From Spirochaetales bacterium (GTDB lineage Bacteria > Spirochaetota > Spirochaetia > DSM-2461), in assembly GCA_003247135.1 (NCBI GenBank), contig QKAW01000018.1:30727-94726 (forward strand): 64,000 bases of DNA. Reading direction: 5' to 3'. The position numbers and the translations under genes were made by a program. Below the pieces are notes generated by a model that had not been told where the DNA came from, made no database searches, and saw only the letters and a list, made by a program, of their open reading frames with translations. Positions 9,307 to 16,295 of this stretch are shown in pieces (positions within the stretch are counted from its first letter, which is position 1; each line of letters begins with the position of its first letter).

Positions 9307-10575
9307 TTACACCAGCTTTCCAATCTCTCCTGCCATATAAAAAGAGCCAGTAACCAGAATTGGTTTGTTAATTTTTATTGCTCTACTTAATGCATCTTTT
9401 GGTACTTCTTCAACAAGGACTTTTGCACCAATCTTATCAAAAGCTTTTACAATACTATTAATATCAGACTCTTTAAAATATCCAGGAGTTGATATTATAA
9501 TATTCTTAAAGTTCTCAGAAATTATTCTGGACATACTCTCAATATCCTTATTCTTTATCACACCGAATATTACAGTTCCCTCTCCATATATTTTTTTAAA
9601 TGTCTCAACAGTTCCCTTAACTGAATTTTTAGTGTGGGCTCCATCCAGCACTATAACAGGATTTCTCTCTATAGCCTGGAATCTTCCAGGTATATAGGCC
9701 TTTTTTAGTCCTTCAATTATAATCTGACTGGTTATTTCAGGCGCAGCGATGTTTACAGCCTTAATTGCCAGTAGAGCATTTTGGGGTTGTACAAACCCCT
9801 GTATTCCAAGAGGGTAGGTTATATTTGATTCTATAAGAAATGTTCCCTCTTTAGTTACTTCTGATAAGAAATTTTCGCCAATTGTATAAAATTCTGAGTT
9901 TTTACTTTTTGCCACAGTTTTAATTACTTCAACAACACCAGTGTCACTATTTGATGTTACAATAGGAGTTTTTTCCTTAATTATTCCTGCTTTTTCACCA
10001 GCAATTTTTTCAAGGGTATCCCCTAATATTTCAGTGTGTTCCAGTTCTATTGGAGTTATTACTGAAACTTCAGGATAAATAACATTGGTTGCATCCAATC
10101 TTCCACCGAGGCCTGTTTCAATAACAGCCCAATCACACTTTTCATTTTTAAAGATGATGAATGATGCAATTGTCATAAGTTCAAAGGTAGTTGGGGCTCC
10201 ACCAGGCAGCTCTTTGTAATCTAGTTTTTCTACTATAGATTTTATATGTGAAATTGCATCCAGATATACACTGTCTTTAAAGAAAGTATGATTATTAGTA
10301 ATCCTTTCTCTGTAATTTAACAGGTGAGGGGATGAGTAGATACCTGTTTTATAGCCCTGACTGGTTAATATAGAGCCAATAAAACTGCAGGTGGATCCTT
10401 TTCCTTTTGAACCGGCAACATGAACTGCTTTAAAACTATCCTGGGGATTTTCAAATAACCCCAGGAGAATCTTCATTTTATCCAACCGATAAGATTTACT
10501 TGTACTATCCGGTGTTCTTTCCAGGTTTAGAAAGGAGACCATCCATTCAAATGCTTCTTCTACACTCTTAAACAT
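9307..10575 (-). CDS. folC: Folylpolyglutamate synthase / dihydrofolate synthase
   Basis: Mur-ligase-family enzyme that adds glutamate to folates, retaining them in the cell. The 422 residues carry the P-loop HVAGSKGKGSTCSFIGSILT near residue 55, the FolC pattern YSSPHLLNYRERITNN, and VIETGLGGRLDATNVIYPEVSVITPI. The C-terminal glutamate-ligase domain contains VLDGAHTKNSVKGTVETF. Its ATG shares one base with the stop of the hisD-like gene upstream, so the two are coupled. No other folate genes are visible in the window. Confidence 0.95.
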   Translation of the reverse strand: MFKSVEEAFEWMVSFLNLERTPDSTSKSYRLDKMKILLGLFENPQDSFKAVHVAGSKGKGSTCSFIGSILTSQGYKTGIYSSPHLLNYRERITNNHTFFKDSVYLDAISHIKSIVEKLDYKELPGGAPTTFELMTIASFIIFKNEKCDWAVIETGLGGRLDATNVIYPEVSVITPIELEHTEILGDTLEKIAGEKAGIIKEKTPIVTSNSDTGVVEVIKTVAKSKNSEFYTIGENFLSEVTKEGTFLIESNITYPLGIQGFVQPQNALLAIKAVNIAAPEITSQIIIEGLKKAYIPGRFQAIERNPVIVLDGAHTKNSVKGTVETFKKIYGEGTVIFGVIKNKDIESMSRIISENFKNIIISTPGYFKESDINSIVKAFDKIGAKVLVEEVPKDALSRAIKINKPILVTGSFYMAGEIGKLV

Positions 10576-11873
10576 TATTTCCTCAGCTTAAATGCGTTTC
10601 CATGGGTGGTAAAACCTTCGTAATCAGCTAAAACAGGAACATGCTTGTTTAAAGTTTCATACCCTTTTTTAGTAGAATAAATAACAGAAGAGAATTTTAC
10701 AAAATCCCTTACCCCTACAGCGGAGAAGGTTTTTGCTTTACCTCCTGTAGGTAGTACAGCATTAGGTCCAACAGAGTAGTTTACAGCAGAAAATGGAGTC
10801 GAGTCTCCTAAAATTATCTCTCCTGCATTTGTAATTTTACCCATAGTATCCCAGGGGTCTTCTGTATGAATTGCCAAGTGTTCTGGGGCAAAATTGTTGG
10901 AAATTTCACAGGCTTCATTTATGTTTTCTGTAACAATAACCCCTCCATAACCTTTTAGAACATCAGTAACAAAGGTTTTTCTTGGTTCTGGAAGATCCTT
11001 AATCATCTCTTCCATATATTCAGCAGCTTTTACAGCATTTTCATAAGAATCGGTTAATAGCAGAGCTGAGGAGTCTGAGCCATGTTCAGCTTCTACTAAA
11101 AGATCCAGAGCCATATTATATGGATTTGCTGTTTTATCTGCTATTAAAGCAGACTCTGATGGCCCCGCAGGTAACCCAACATCAACTACTGAATAGAGTA
11201 GTCGTTTTGCAGCAGTTACATACATGCTTCCCGGGCCTAATATTTTAACAACAGGTTTTATTGTCTCTGTACCATAGGTTAGGGCTGCAATAGCTTCAGC
11301 TCCACCAACTTTATAAACCTCATCTATTCCGCAAAGTGAACATGCGTATAAAACACCACTATCTGCCATTCCTGAGCCGTTTGGTGGAGTTGTTACACAT
11401 ACTCTCTTAACTCCGGCTATTACCGCAGGAACAGCAAGCATATATAGCATTGATGGAAAAGTTCCTCTTCCCCCAGGAACATATAGTCCTACAGAGTCAA
11501 TTGGTGTAACTCTCTCTCCTGCAAATATACCAGGAGATGTTTCCATCATGGAGAACTCTTCAGGTTTTTGAGCTTCGTGGAATTTTTTGATATTATTAAT
11601 TGAGAACTGAATTGCATTTTTAACCTCTTCTGTTAAACTTTTTTCTGCAAATTCAAACTCTTCATCTGTTATTTTTAAATAGTTTGTATTAGCGGGTATT
11701 CCAAGGAATTTATTATTATAATGTAAAAGGGCATTGTCACCATCTTTTTTTACATGATCTATAATATCTTTTACAACAGAAAGTACATCTTCAATATTTT
11801 GCTCAGATCGTTTGAATATTTTTTCTCTTTCTGCTTCAGATATATCTTTCCAGAATTTTACATTAATCTTCAT
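10575..11873 (-). CDS. Histidinol dehydrogenase family protein with altered zinc-ligand positions
   Basis: A 432-residue full-length HisD fold with VGLYVPGG, GPGSMYVTAAKR, LPAGPSES, AEHGSDSSALLLT and APEHLAIHTEDP. Compared from memory with E. coli HisD, the general acid/base pair is kept (E331, H332), as are zinc ligands H264 and H424. The Gln259 equivalent is Glu261, the Asp360 equivalent is Asn365, and His367 is Ala372. No other histidine-biosynthesis gene is nearby; the partner is folC. The protein may therefore oxidise another alcohol, as HisD-family relatives such as sulfopropanediol dehydrogenase do. The family is certain; the histidinol reaction is doubtful, so I give no symbol. Confidence 0.85.
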   Translation of the reverse strand: MKINVKFWKDISEAEREKIFKRSEQNIEDVLSVVKDIIDHVKKDGDNALLHYNNKFLGIPANTNYLKITDEEFEFAEKSLTEEVKNAIQFSINNIKKFHEAQKPEEFSMMETSPGIFAGERVTPIDSVGLYVPGGRGTFPSMLYMLAVPAVIAGVKRVCVTTPPNGSGMADSGVLYACSLCGIDEVYKVGGAEAIAALTYGTETIKPVVKILGPGSMYVTAAKRLLYSVVDVGLPAGPSESALIADKTANPYNMALDLLVEAEHGSDSSALLLTDSYENAVKAAEYMEEMIKDLPEPRKTFVTDVLKGYGGVIVTENINEACEISNNFAPEHLAIHTEDPWDTMGKITNAGEIILGDSTPFSAVNYSVGPNAVLPTGGKAKTFSAVGVRDFVKFSSVIYSTKKGYETLNKHVPVLADYEGFTTHGNAFKLRK

Positions 11874-12015
11874 TTTTCCCCCAGTTTTCCATTGAAATTA
11901 AAGATACTTCCTAGGAAATAAAATCTCAATAGCAAAATTAATTTTTTTTCTATTGCTAATTGTTCATTGGGTGATTAAACTAAAAGAATAACAAATATTT
12001 AAAATGGAGTAACTG
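11874..12015. promoter_or_regulatory. Divergent intergenic region, hisD-like / cheY-like
   Basis: This 142-base AT-rich stretch separates two divergent genes and must hold both start signals. It contains the inverted arms TAGCAA and TTGCTA (about 11932 and 11954) around a T-rich centre, which could be an operator or chance. The SD for the cheY-like gene (GGAG) lies just before 12016. I cannot place a convincing -35/-10 pair on either strand. Confidence 0.3.
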
Positions 12016-12450
12016 ATGAAGACAAATTCTGACTTTCCATCTATTAATACTAAATCACCTGATGGTATGAGTCCATCTGGGCAGCCGTACAAAGTTCTTG
12101 TGGTAGATGATTCAATGTTTGTGAGAAAACAGATATCTCAGATTCTAACAAGTGAAGGCTTTGAAGTTGTAGCTCAAGCATGTGATGGTGCTGAAGGGCT
12201 AGAAATGTATAAAGAAAATCATCCGAATATCGATATTGTTACAATGGATATAACAATGCCAAAAATGGATGGTGTAACATCTTTAGAAAAAATCATGGAA
12301 TTTGATAAAAATGCAAAAGTTATCATGATTAGTGCTTTAGGAAAAGAGGAGTTAGTAAAAAAATCCCTTTTGGCTGGTGCTAAGAACTATATAGTTAAAC
12401 CGCTAGACAGAAAGAAAGTTCTTGAAAGAATTTTACAGGCACTAAAATAA
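12016..12450 (+). CDS. CheY-like stand-alone response regulator
   Basis: A 144-residue single receiver domain after a 25-residue polar N-terminal tail. It has the acidic pair D31/D32, the phosphoacceptor D78 (TMDITMPKMDG), the conserved Ser/Thr in MISALG and Lys in IVKPLDRKKV. There is no output domain. It would be phosphorylated by a CheA or hybrid kinase encoded elsewhere. The sequence resembles CheY-type and CheY-like chemotaxis or stress regulators, but no chemotaxis gene is in the window, so I give no cheY symbol. It is monocistronic, divergent from the hisD-like gene and convergent with nrdG. Confidence 0.92.
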   Translation: MKTNSDFPSINTKSPDGMSPSGQPYKVLVVDDSMFVRKQISQILTSEGFEVVAQACDGAEGLEMYKENHPNIDIVTMDITMPKMDGVTSLEKIMEFDKNAKVIMISALGKEELVKKSLLAGAKNYIVKPLDRKKVLERILQALK

Positions 12451-12453
12451 TAG

Positions 12454-13128
12454 TTAACGGAGAGTGCAGGGAATTCCTGCACTTAAGCATAAATTAACAA
12501 ACTCTTTCATTTCTTCCAATGAGTATGGTGTGTTTAAATTATATTCTGGTAGAAGTGTTTCACCATTTCTGAAGTTTGTTATAAAATATCTCTTAATACC
12601 TTTTAGGTATGGAATCATCTCTTTTAGATCACTTTTTGTAAATATTATTGGTGCTGAAGTAGTTCTTATTTCATAATCAATCTCTGAATTTTTTAACCAG
12701 TTAAGAGATTCGACTATTTTTTCCCAGTTTTGGAATCCGAGGGAAGGGTACTTTCCTGGAGATGTTTTAAAATCCATTGCTATATAATTGGGTTTTAATT
12801 TCTTGAGTCTTTCCGGATTTGTTCCATTAGTGTCCAGCTTTACTTTTAAACCCCATTCCTGAAAAGTTTTAATATATGTATCAATATCTTCATAGAGTGT
12901 CGGTTCACCACCACTAATTACAACACCGTTAATGAGATTTTTTCTTTTATAAATAGTTTCCATAATTAATTCTATATCAATCAGTTCCTCAATTATTGGA
13001 TTTACTATATGTGGATTATGACAGTATGGACATTTTAGATTACAACCCGGAAGAAAAATTACTGATGAAATTTCTTCCGGATAGTCCAGAAGGGTTGTTT
13101 TTATTAACCCTCCATACTCTATTTTCAT
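12454..13128 (-). CDS. nrdG: Anaerobic ribonucleotide reductase activase (radical SAM)
   Basis: A 224-residue radical-SAM enzyme that generates the glycyl radical on the class III ribonucleotide reductase. The cluster motif C29-N-L-K-C33-P-Y-C36 is at the N-terminus in the usual place, followed by VVISGGEPTLY and LKVKLDTNGTNPERLKKL. The length and the GLIKTTLLDYPEEISSVIF opening match the NrdG/PflA-like group that goes with NrdD. Its ATG overlaps the stop of the glycyl-radical protein gene by one base (TAATG), so the two are coupled. Its substrate here should be the separate 171-residue protein rather than NrdD itself (inference). Confidence 0.93.
   Translation of the reverse strand: MKIEYGGLIKTTLLDYPEEISSVIFLPGCNLKCPYCHNPHIVNPIIEELIDIELIMETIYKRKNLINGVVISGGEPTLYEDIDTYIKTFQEWGLKVKLDTNGTNPERLKKLKPNYIAMDFKTSPGKYPSLGFQNWEKIVESLNWLKNSEIDYEIRTTSAPIIFTKSDLKEMIPYLKGIKRYFITNFRNGETLLPEYNLNTPYSLEEMKEFVNLCLSAGIPCTLR
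12463..12483. terminator. Stem-loop between cheY-like gene and nrdG (overlaps nrdG 3' end)
   Basis: A perfect 8-base stem, AGTGCAGG / CCTGCACT, with loop GAATT. It lies 13 bases after the cheY-like stop and inside the last codons of the convergent nrdG. It is placed to end both transcripts, but there is no U-tract on either strand, so an intrinsic-terminator role is uncertain. It could protect 3' ends. Confidence 0.35.
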
Positions 13129-13643
13129 TAAGCTATTTTTTTATCTTCTAAAAGAATATTTAAATCCATTGCTTTTGATGTTCTTGTAATCTCTTTACCA
13201 TCTGCATCAAAAAATATTACAGTAGGAGCGGTAAAAACATTATATTTTGCTGCCTTTGTAAAGCCGTTAGAACTGTCTGCATTTATACTCTCTCCACTCA
13301 TTTTAAGATTGGATATAATTGCTTTAACAGGTGGGCAGTTTGGACAAGTTTGACGGTAGAAAAACATATAAGATGCAATTTCACTGTTAGGTGTAGTGTT
13401 TTCCATAATCACATCACTGTTTTTTCTAATTTCTACAGTTCCATTTTTTGATTCATCAAATTCAGTTTTAATGTAGTTCTGACGAAACTTATACTCCTCT
13501 TTTTTACCTTTGTTCCAGTTCTTTACTGCTCTATAATAACCGACAATTCTTGCATATTTTTCAGTCTCTCGACCTTTAACACTTAATAACTGTCTCTCTA
13601 ACGCTTCAATTTTGTCATCGATTTTACTTTTTGCCTGAATCAT
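13128..13643 (-). CDS. Separate glycyl-radical domain of NrdD fused to a thioredoxin-like domain
   Basis: A 171-residue protein in two parts. Residues 24-58 contain R32-I-V-G35-Y36 followed by WNKGKKEEYKFR, the glycyl-radical signature that normally forms the C-terminus of NrdD (E. coli RVCGYLG...NAGKQEEV). Residues 90-171 are a thioredoxin-like fold with redox motif C100-P-N-C103 and cis-Pro140 (TAPT). NrdD upstream ends before this motif, so this protein should supply the radical-bearing loop and possibly the dithiol reductant. It starts directly after the nrdD TAA, in the same frame, with GGAGAGG 6 bases before the ATG. The first 20 residues look helical (KIDDKIEALERQLLSV) and may pair with the helical NrdD tail. 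Confidence 0.88.
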   Translation of the reverse strand: MIQAKSKIDDKIEALERQLLSVKGRETEKYARIVGYYRAVKNWNKGKKEEYKFRQNYIKTEFDESKNGTVEIRKNSDVIMENTTPNSEIASYMFFYRQTCPNCPPVKAIISNLKMSGESINADSSNGFTKAAKYNVFTAPTVIFFDADGKEITRTSKAMDLNILLEDKKIA

Positions 13644-15737
13644 TTATACCTCTCCATTTATAATTTTTTGTTTCTTTAGTTCTTCGATCTGTTTATTTAT
13701 CTTTGTAATCTCTTCATCTCTACACTTAGGACAATTGTCGTGTTCCCCATCAAGATAACCATGAATACTGCATATTGAGAAAACCGGTGATATTGAGAAG
13801 AAAGGAAGCTTGTAGTTTGTGGCAATAGTTTTTACCAGATTTCTACATGCTTTCCAGTCTTTTATGGATTCTCCCAACATTCCATGAAATACTGTCCCTC
13901 CAGTATATTTTGTTTGTAGTGAATCCTGGAGGTCAAGTGCTTCGAAAATATCCCTGGTAAAATCAACAGGAAGTTGAGTTGAGTTTGTATAATAGGGTTC
14001 CTCTTCTCCGGCAGCAATAATATTTGGATATATTTTTTTATCATGTTTAGCTAATCTGTAACTTGTACTTTCTGCAGGTGTTGCTTCCAGATTAAAAAGA
14101 TCTCCTGTTTTTTCCTGATAATCGGCTAAACGATCTCTCATAAATACAAGAATTTCATTTGCTGTATCCTGTCCCTCTTTTGTTGTAAGGTCAGTAGAAA
14201 TATAGTTTTTTAAACACTCATTCATTCCAACAAGTCCAATTGTTGAAAAGTGACTATTAAGATTAGAAAGATATTTCTTTGTGTATGGGAAAAGACCATT
14301 TTCCATCATTTTATTTACGACTTTTCTTTTAAGAACCAGGGACTGGGCTGCTAAGTCCATCATATTTCCCAGATTGTTGTAAAATTCAGCTCTTGTATTA
14401 CTTAAATAACCGATTCTTGGCAGGTTTATTGTTACTACACCAATTGATCCGGTTAATTCATCGCTCCCGAATAGACCTCCACCTCGTTTCCTTAACTCTC
14501 TTTTATCAAGCTGCAGTCGACAGCACATGGATCTTACATCTTCCGGATTTAGATCGCTGTTTATAAAGTTCTGAAAATAAGGGGTTCCATATTTTGCTGT
14601 AATTTCGAAGAGAAGCTTTGCATTTTCTGTTTCCCAGTCAAAATCCGGAGTTATATTGTATGTTGGTATAGGGTATGCAAATCCACGACCATTAGCATCA
14701 CCTTCAAGCATTAGTTCCAGAAATGCCTTGTTTATCATCTCCATCTCTTTCACACAATCTTTATAGGTATAATCCTGCTCTTCTCCACCAATAATTGCGA
14801 ACTTATCAGCCAAATCCGATGGACATACCCAATCCAGAGTTATATTTGTAAATGGAGCCTGACTTCCCCATCTTGAAGGAGTATTTACACCAAAGATAAA
14901 ACTTTGAATAGACTGTTTAACCTCTTTATATGAGAGATTATCTGCCCGTATAAAAGGGGCAAGAAAGGTATCAAAGCTGGATAGAGCCTGGGCTCCTGCC
15001 CACTCATTCTGCATAATTCCAAGGAAATTAACTATCTGGAACATAAGTGTAGAAAGGTGTGATGCAGGTTTGGATGTTATCTTTTCACTTACCCCACCTA
15101 AACCATCTTTAATTAACTGTCTTAAAGACCACCCGGCACAATAACCGGAAAACATTGATAAGTCATGAATATGAAAAGCTCCGCTTTTATGGGCATCTGC
15201 TATCTCTTTTGTATAAATATTTTTTAGCCAGTAGTTGGCTGTTATTGTTCCTGAGTTGTGTAAAATTAACCCTCCAAGGGAGAAATTTACATTGGCATTC
15301 TCATTAACTCTCCAGTCTGATTGGGAGAGGTATCCATCCATTGTTTCATCAATATCCAGCAATAGTTTATTCTGATCCCTAATAGCTTCATGTCGTGATC
15401 TGTACAGAATATACGCTTTGGCAATATCTGTCTCTTTGGCTTCCATTAGGGTTGCTTCTACAATATCCTGTATCTCTTCAATTGCAGGAATTGAATTAGG
15501 GTGTCTTGTTAATTGGAACTCTTCAAGTTTTTTCTCGGTTAATTCAGTGAGTTTCTTATCCAGAGCTTCATCATTTGCTCCTCTAACAGCTTCAATTGCC
15601 TTTGATATTGCGTTTGCAATTTTTTCAGGTTTATAGGTATCTACTGTTCCATCTCTTTTAATAATTTTCTTAATACCGGGTTTGGGAATATTTAACTTTT
15701 TATCTCCCAGTATTTCACTCCAATCAATACTTGCCAA
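13644..15737 (-). CDS. nrdD: Anaerobic (class III) ribonucleoside-triphosphate reductase, catalytic part lacking the glycyl-radical loop
   Basis: Makes deoxyribonucleotides anaerobically. The 697 residues start with an ATP-cone (about 22-115, IIKRDGTVDTYKPEKIANAI), then the barrel with C200 (GYCAGWSLRQL), the active-site region C405-C406 (RSMCCRLQLD) and GGGLFG...TGSIGVVTINLPRIGY. The zinc site is C656-x2-H659 ... C669-x2-C672 (HDNCPKC). The protein then ends in a charged helix (DEEITKINKQIEELKKQK) with no RVxGY glycyl-radical motif. That motif is in the next ORF, in the same frame after one TAA. NrdR lies immediately upstream, so this is one operon under NrdR control. Confidence 0.95.
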   Translation of the reverse strand: MASIDWSEILGDKKLNIPKPGIKKIIKRDGTVDTYKPEKIANAISKAIEAVRGANDEALDKKLTELTEKKLEEFQLTRHPNSIPAIEEIQDIVEATLMEAKETDIAKAYILYRSRHEAIRDQNKLLLDIDETMDGYLSQSDWRVNENANVNFSLGGLILHNSGTITANYWLKNIYTKEIADAHKSGAFHIHDLSMFSGYCAGWSLRQLIKDGLGGVSEKITSKPASHLSTLMFQIVNFLGIMQNEWAGAQALSSFDTFLAPFIRADNLSYKEVKQSIQSFIFGVNTPSRWGSQAPFTNITLDWVCPSDLADKFAIIGGEEQDYTYKDCVKEMEMINKAFLELMLEGDANGRGFAYPIPTYNITPDFDWETENAKLLFEITAKYGTPYFQNFINSDLNPEDVRSMCCRLQLDKRELRKRGGGLFGSDELTGSIGVVTINLPRIGYLSNTRAEFYNNLGNMMDLAAQSLVLKRKVVNKMMENGLFPYTKKYLSNLNSHFSTIGLVGMNECLKNYISTDLTTKEGQDTANEILVFMRDRLADYQEKTGDLFNLEATPAESTSYRLAKHDKKIYPNIIAAGEEEPYYTNSTQLPVDFTRDIFEALDLQDSLQTKYTGGTVFHGMLGESIKDWKACRNLVKTIATNYKLPFFSISPVFSICSIHGYLDGEHDNCPKCRDEEITKINKQIEELKKQKIINGEV

Positions 15738-15761
15738 AAAAAACTCCTTCTTATTAACTTT

Positions 15762-16211
15762 TTATAATCTGTTTATCTCCTCGATAAACTCATCTACATT
15801 TTCAAATTTTTTATATACTGAAGCAAATCTTATATATGCTACCTTATCAATATCTGCAAGTTTTGAGAGAGTCAAATCTCCTAAAAAATCAGATGATATT
15901 TCATGATTTGCCTTTCCCCCTAATTCTGCTTCATCTTCTATTTCATGAAGCATTCTCTCAATTACCATTTGGGGTACCGGCCTTTTCTCAACAGCACGAC
16001 TTAGCCCCCTTTCAATTTTTTTTATATCAAAGGGTTGCCTTCTTCCGTCATGTTTAATGACCATAAGTGGTATCTCTTCTATCTTCTCATATGATGTAAA
16101 TCTGTAGCTGCAGGAAGAGCATTCTCTTCTTCGTCTTATTGATGTTCCACTACTGTTTTGGCGAGATTCTAAAACTTTATCTTGTACAAAGCCGCATAGA
16201 GGGCATTTCAT
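15762..16211 (-). CDS. nrdR: Transcriptional repressor NrdR
   Basis: Zinc-ribbon plus ATP-cone repressor of ribonucleotide reductase genes. The N-terminus MKCPLCGFVQDKVLESR and CSSCSYRFTSYEKIE supply the four zinc cysteines, and KHDGRRQPFDIKKIERGLSRAVEKRPV begins the ATP-cone. I chose the ATG at 16211 because MKCPLCG is the invariant start of the family and AAAGAGAGAG lies upstream. A GTG at 16232 would add seven residues and would lie within the operator. It is first in the nrdR-nrdD-radical protein-nrdG operon and has an NrdR box upstream, so it is probably self-repressed. Confidence 0.96.
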   Translation of the reverse strand: MKCPLCGFVQDKVLESRQNSSGTSIRRRRECSSCSYRFTSYEKIEEIPLMVIKHDGRRQPFDIKKIERGLSRAVEKRPVPQMVIERMLHEIEDEAELGGKANHEISSDFLGDLTLSKLADIDKVAYIRFASVYKKFENVDEFIEEINRL

Positions 16212-16228
16212 TTGGCACTCTCTCTTTA

Positions 16229-16244
16229 ACACTATATGTAGTGT
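16229..16244 (-). promoter_or_regulatory. NrdR box
   Basis: The near-perfect palindrome ACACTATATGTAGTGT matches the known NrdR consensus (acaCwAtAtaTwGtgt). It lies 18 bases upstream of the nrdR ATG and downstream of the candidate -10, so bound NrdR would block the operon. I see only one box; many nrd operons carry a pair. Confidence 0.88.
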
Positions 16245-16256
16245 ATTAACATGTCT

Positions 16257-16285
16257 AATATCACTTTAAATTCCTGTTTTGTCAA
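16257..16285 (-). promoter_or_regulatory. Sigma-70 type promoter of the nrdR-nrdD operon
   Basis: A perfect -35 TTGACA (16285-16280), a 17-base spacer and the -10 GATATT (16262-16257) on the minus strand. The NrdR box starts 12 bases beyond the -10, overlapping the expected transcription start, which fits repression by NrdR. Confidence 0.65.
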
Positions 16286-16295
16286 CGGGAATTTT

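Noticed and set aside
11930..11960. TAGCAA/TTGCTA inverted repeat between the hisD-like and cheY-like genes as a defined operator
   Set aside because: The arms are only six bases in AT-rich DNA and match no regulator site I know; kept only as a remark on the intergenic region.
13644..13646. The nrdD stop taken as a sequencing error in an otherwise fused gene
   Set aside because: A strong SD correctly spaced before the following ATG supports a true second start, although resequencing would settle it.
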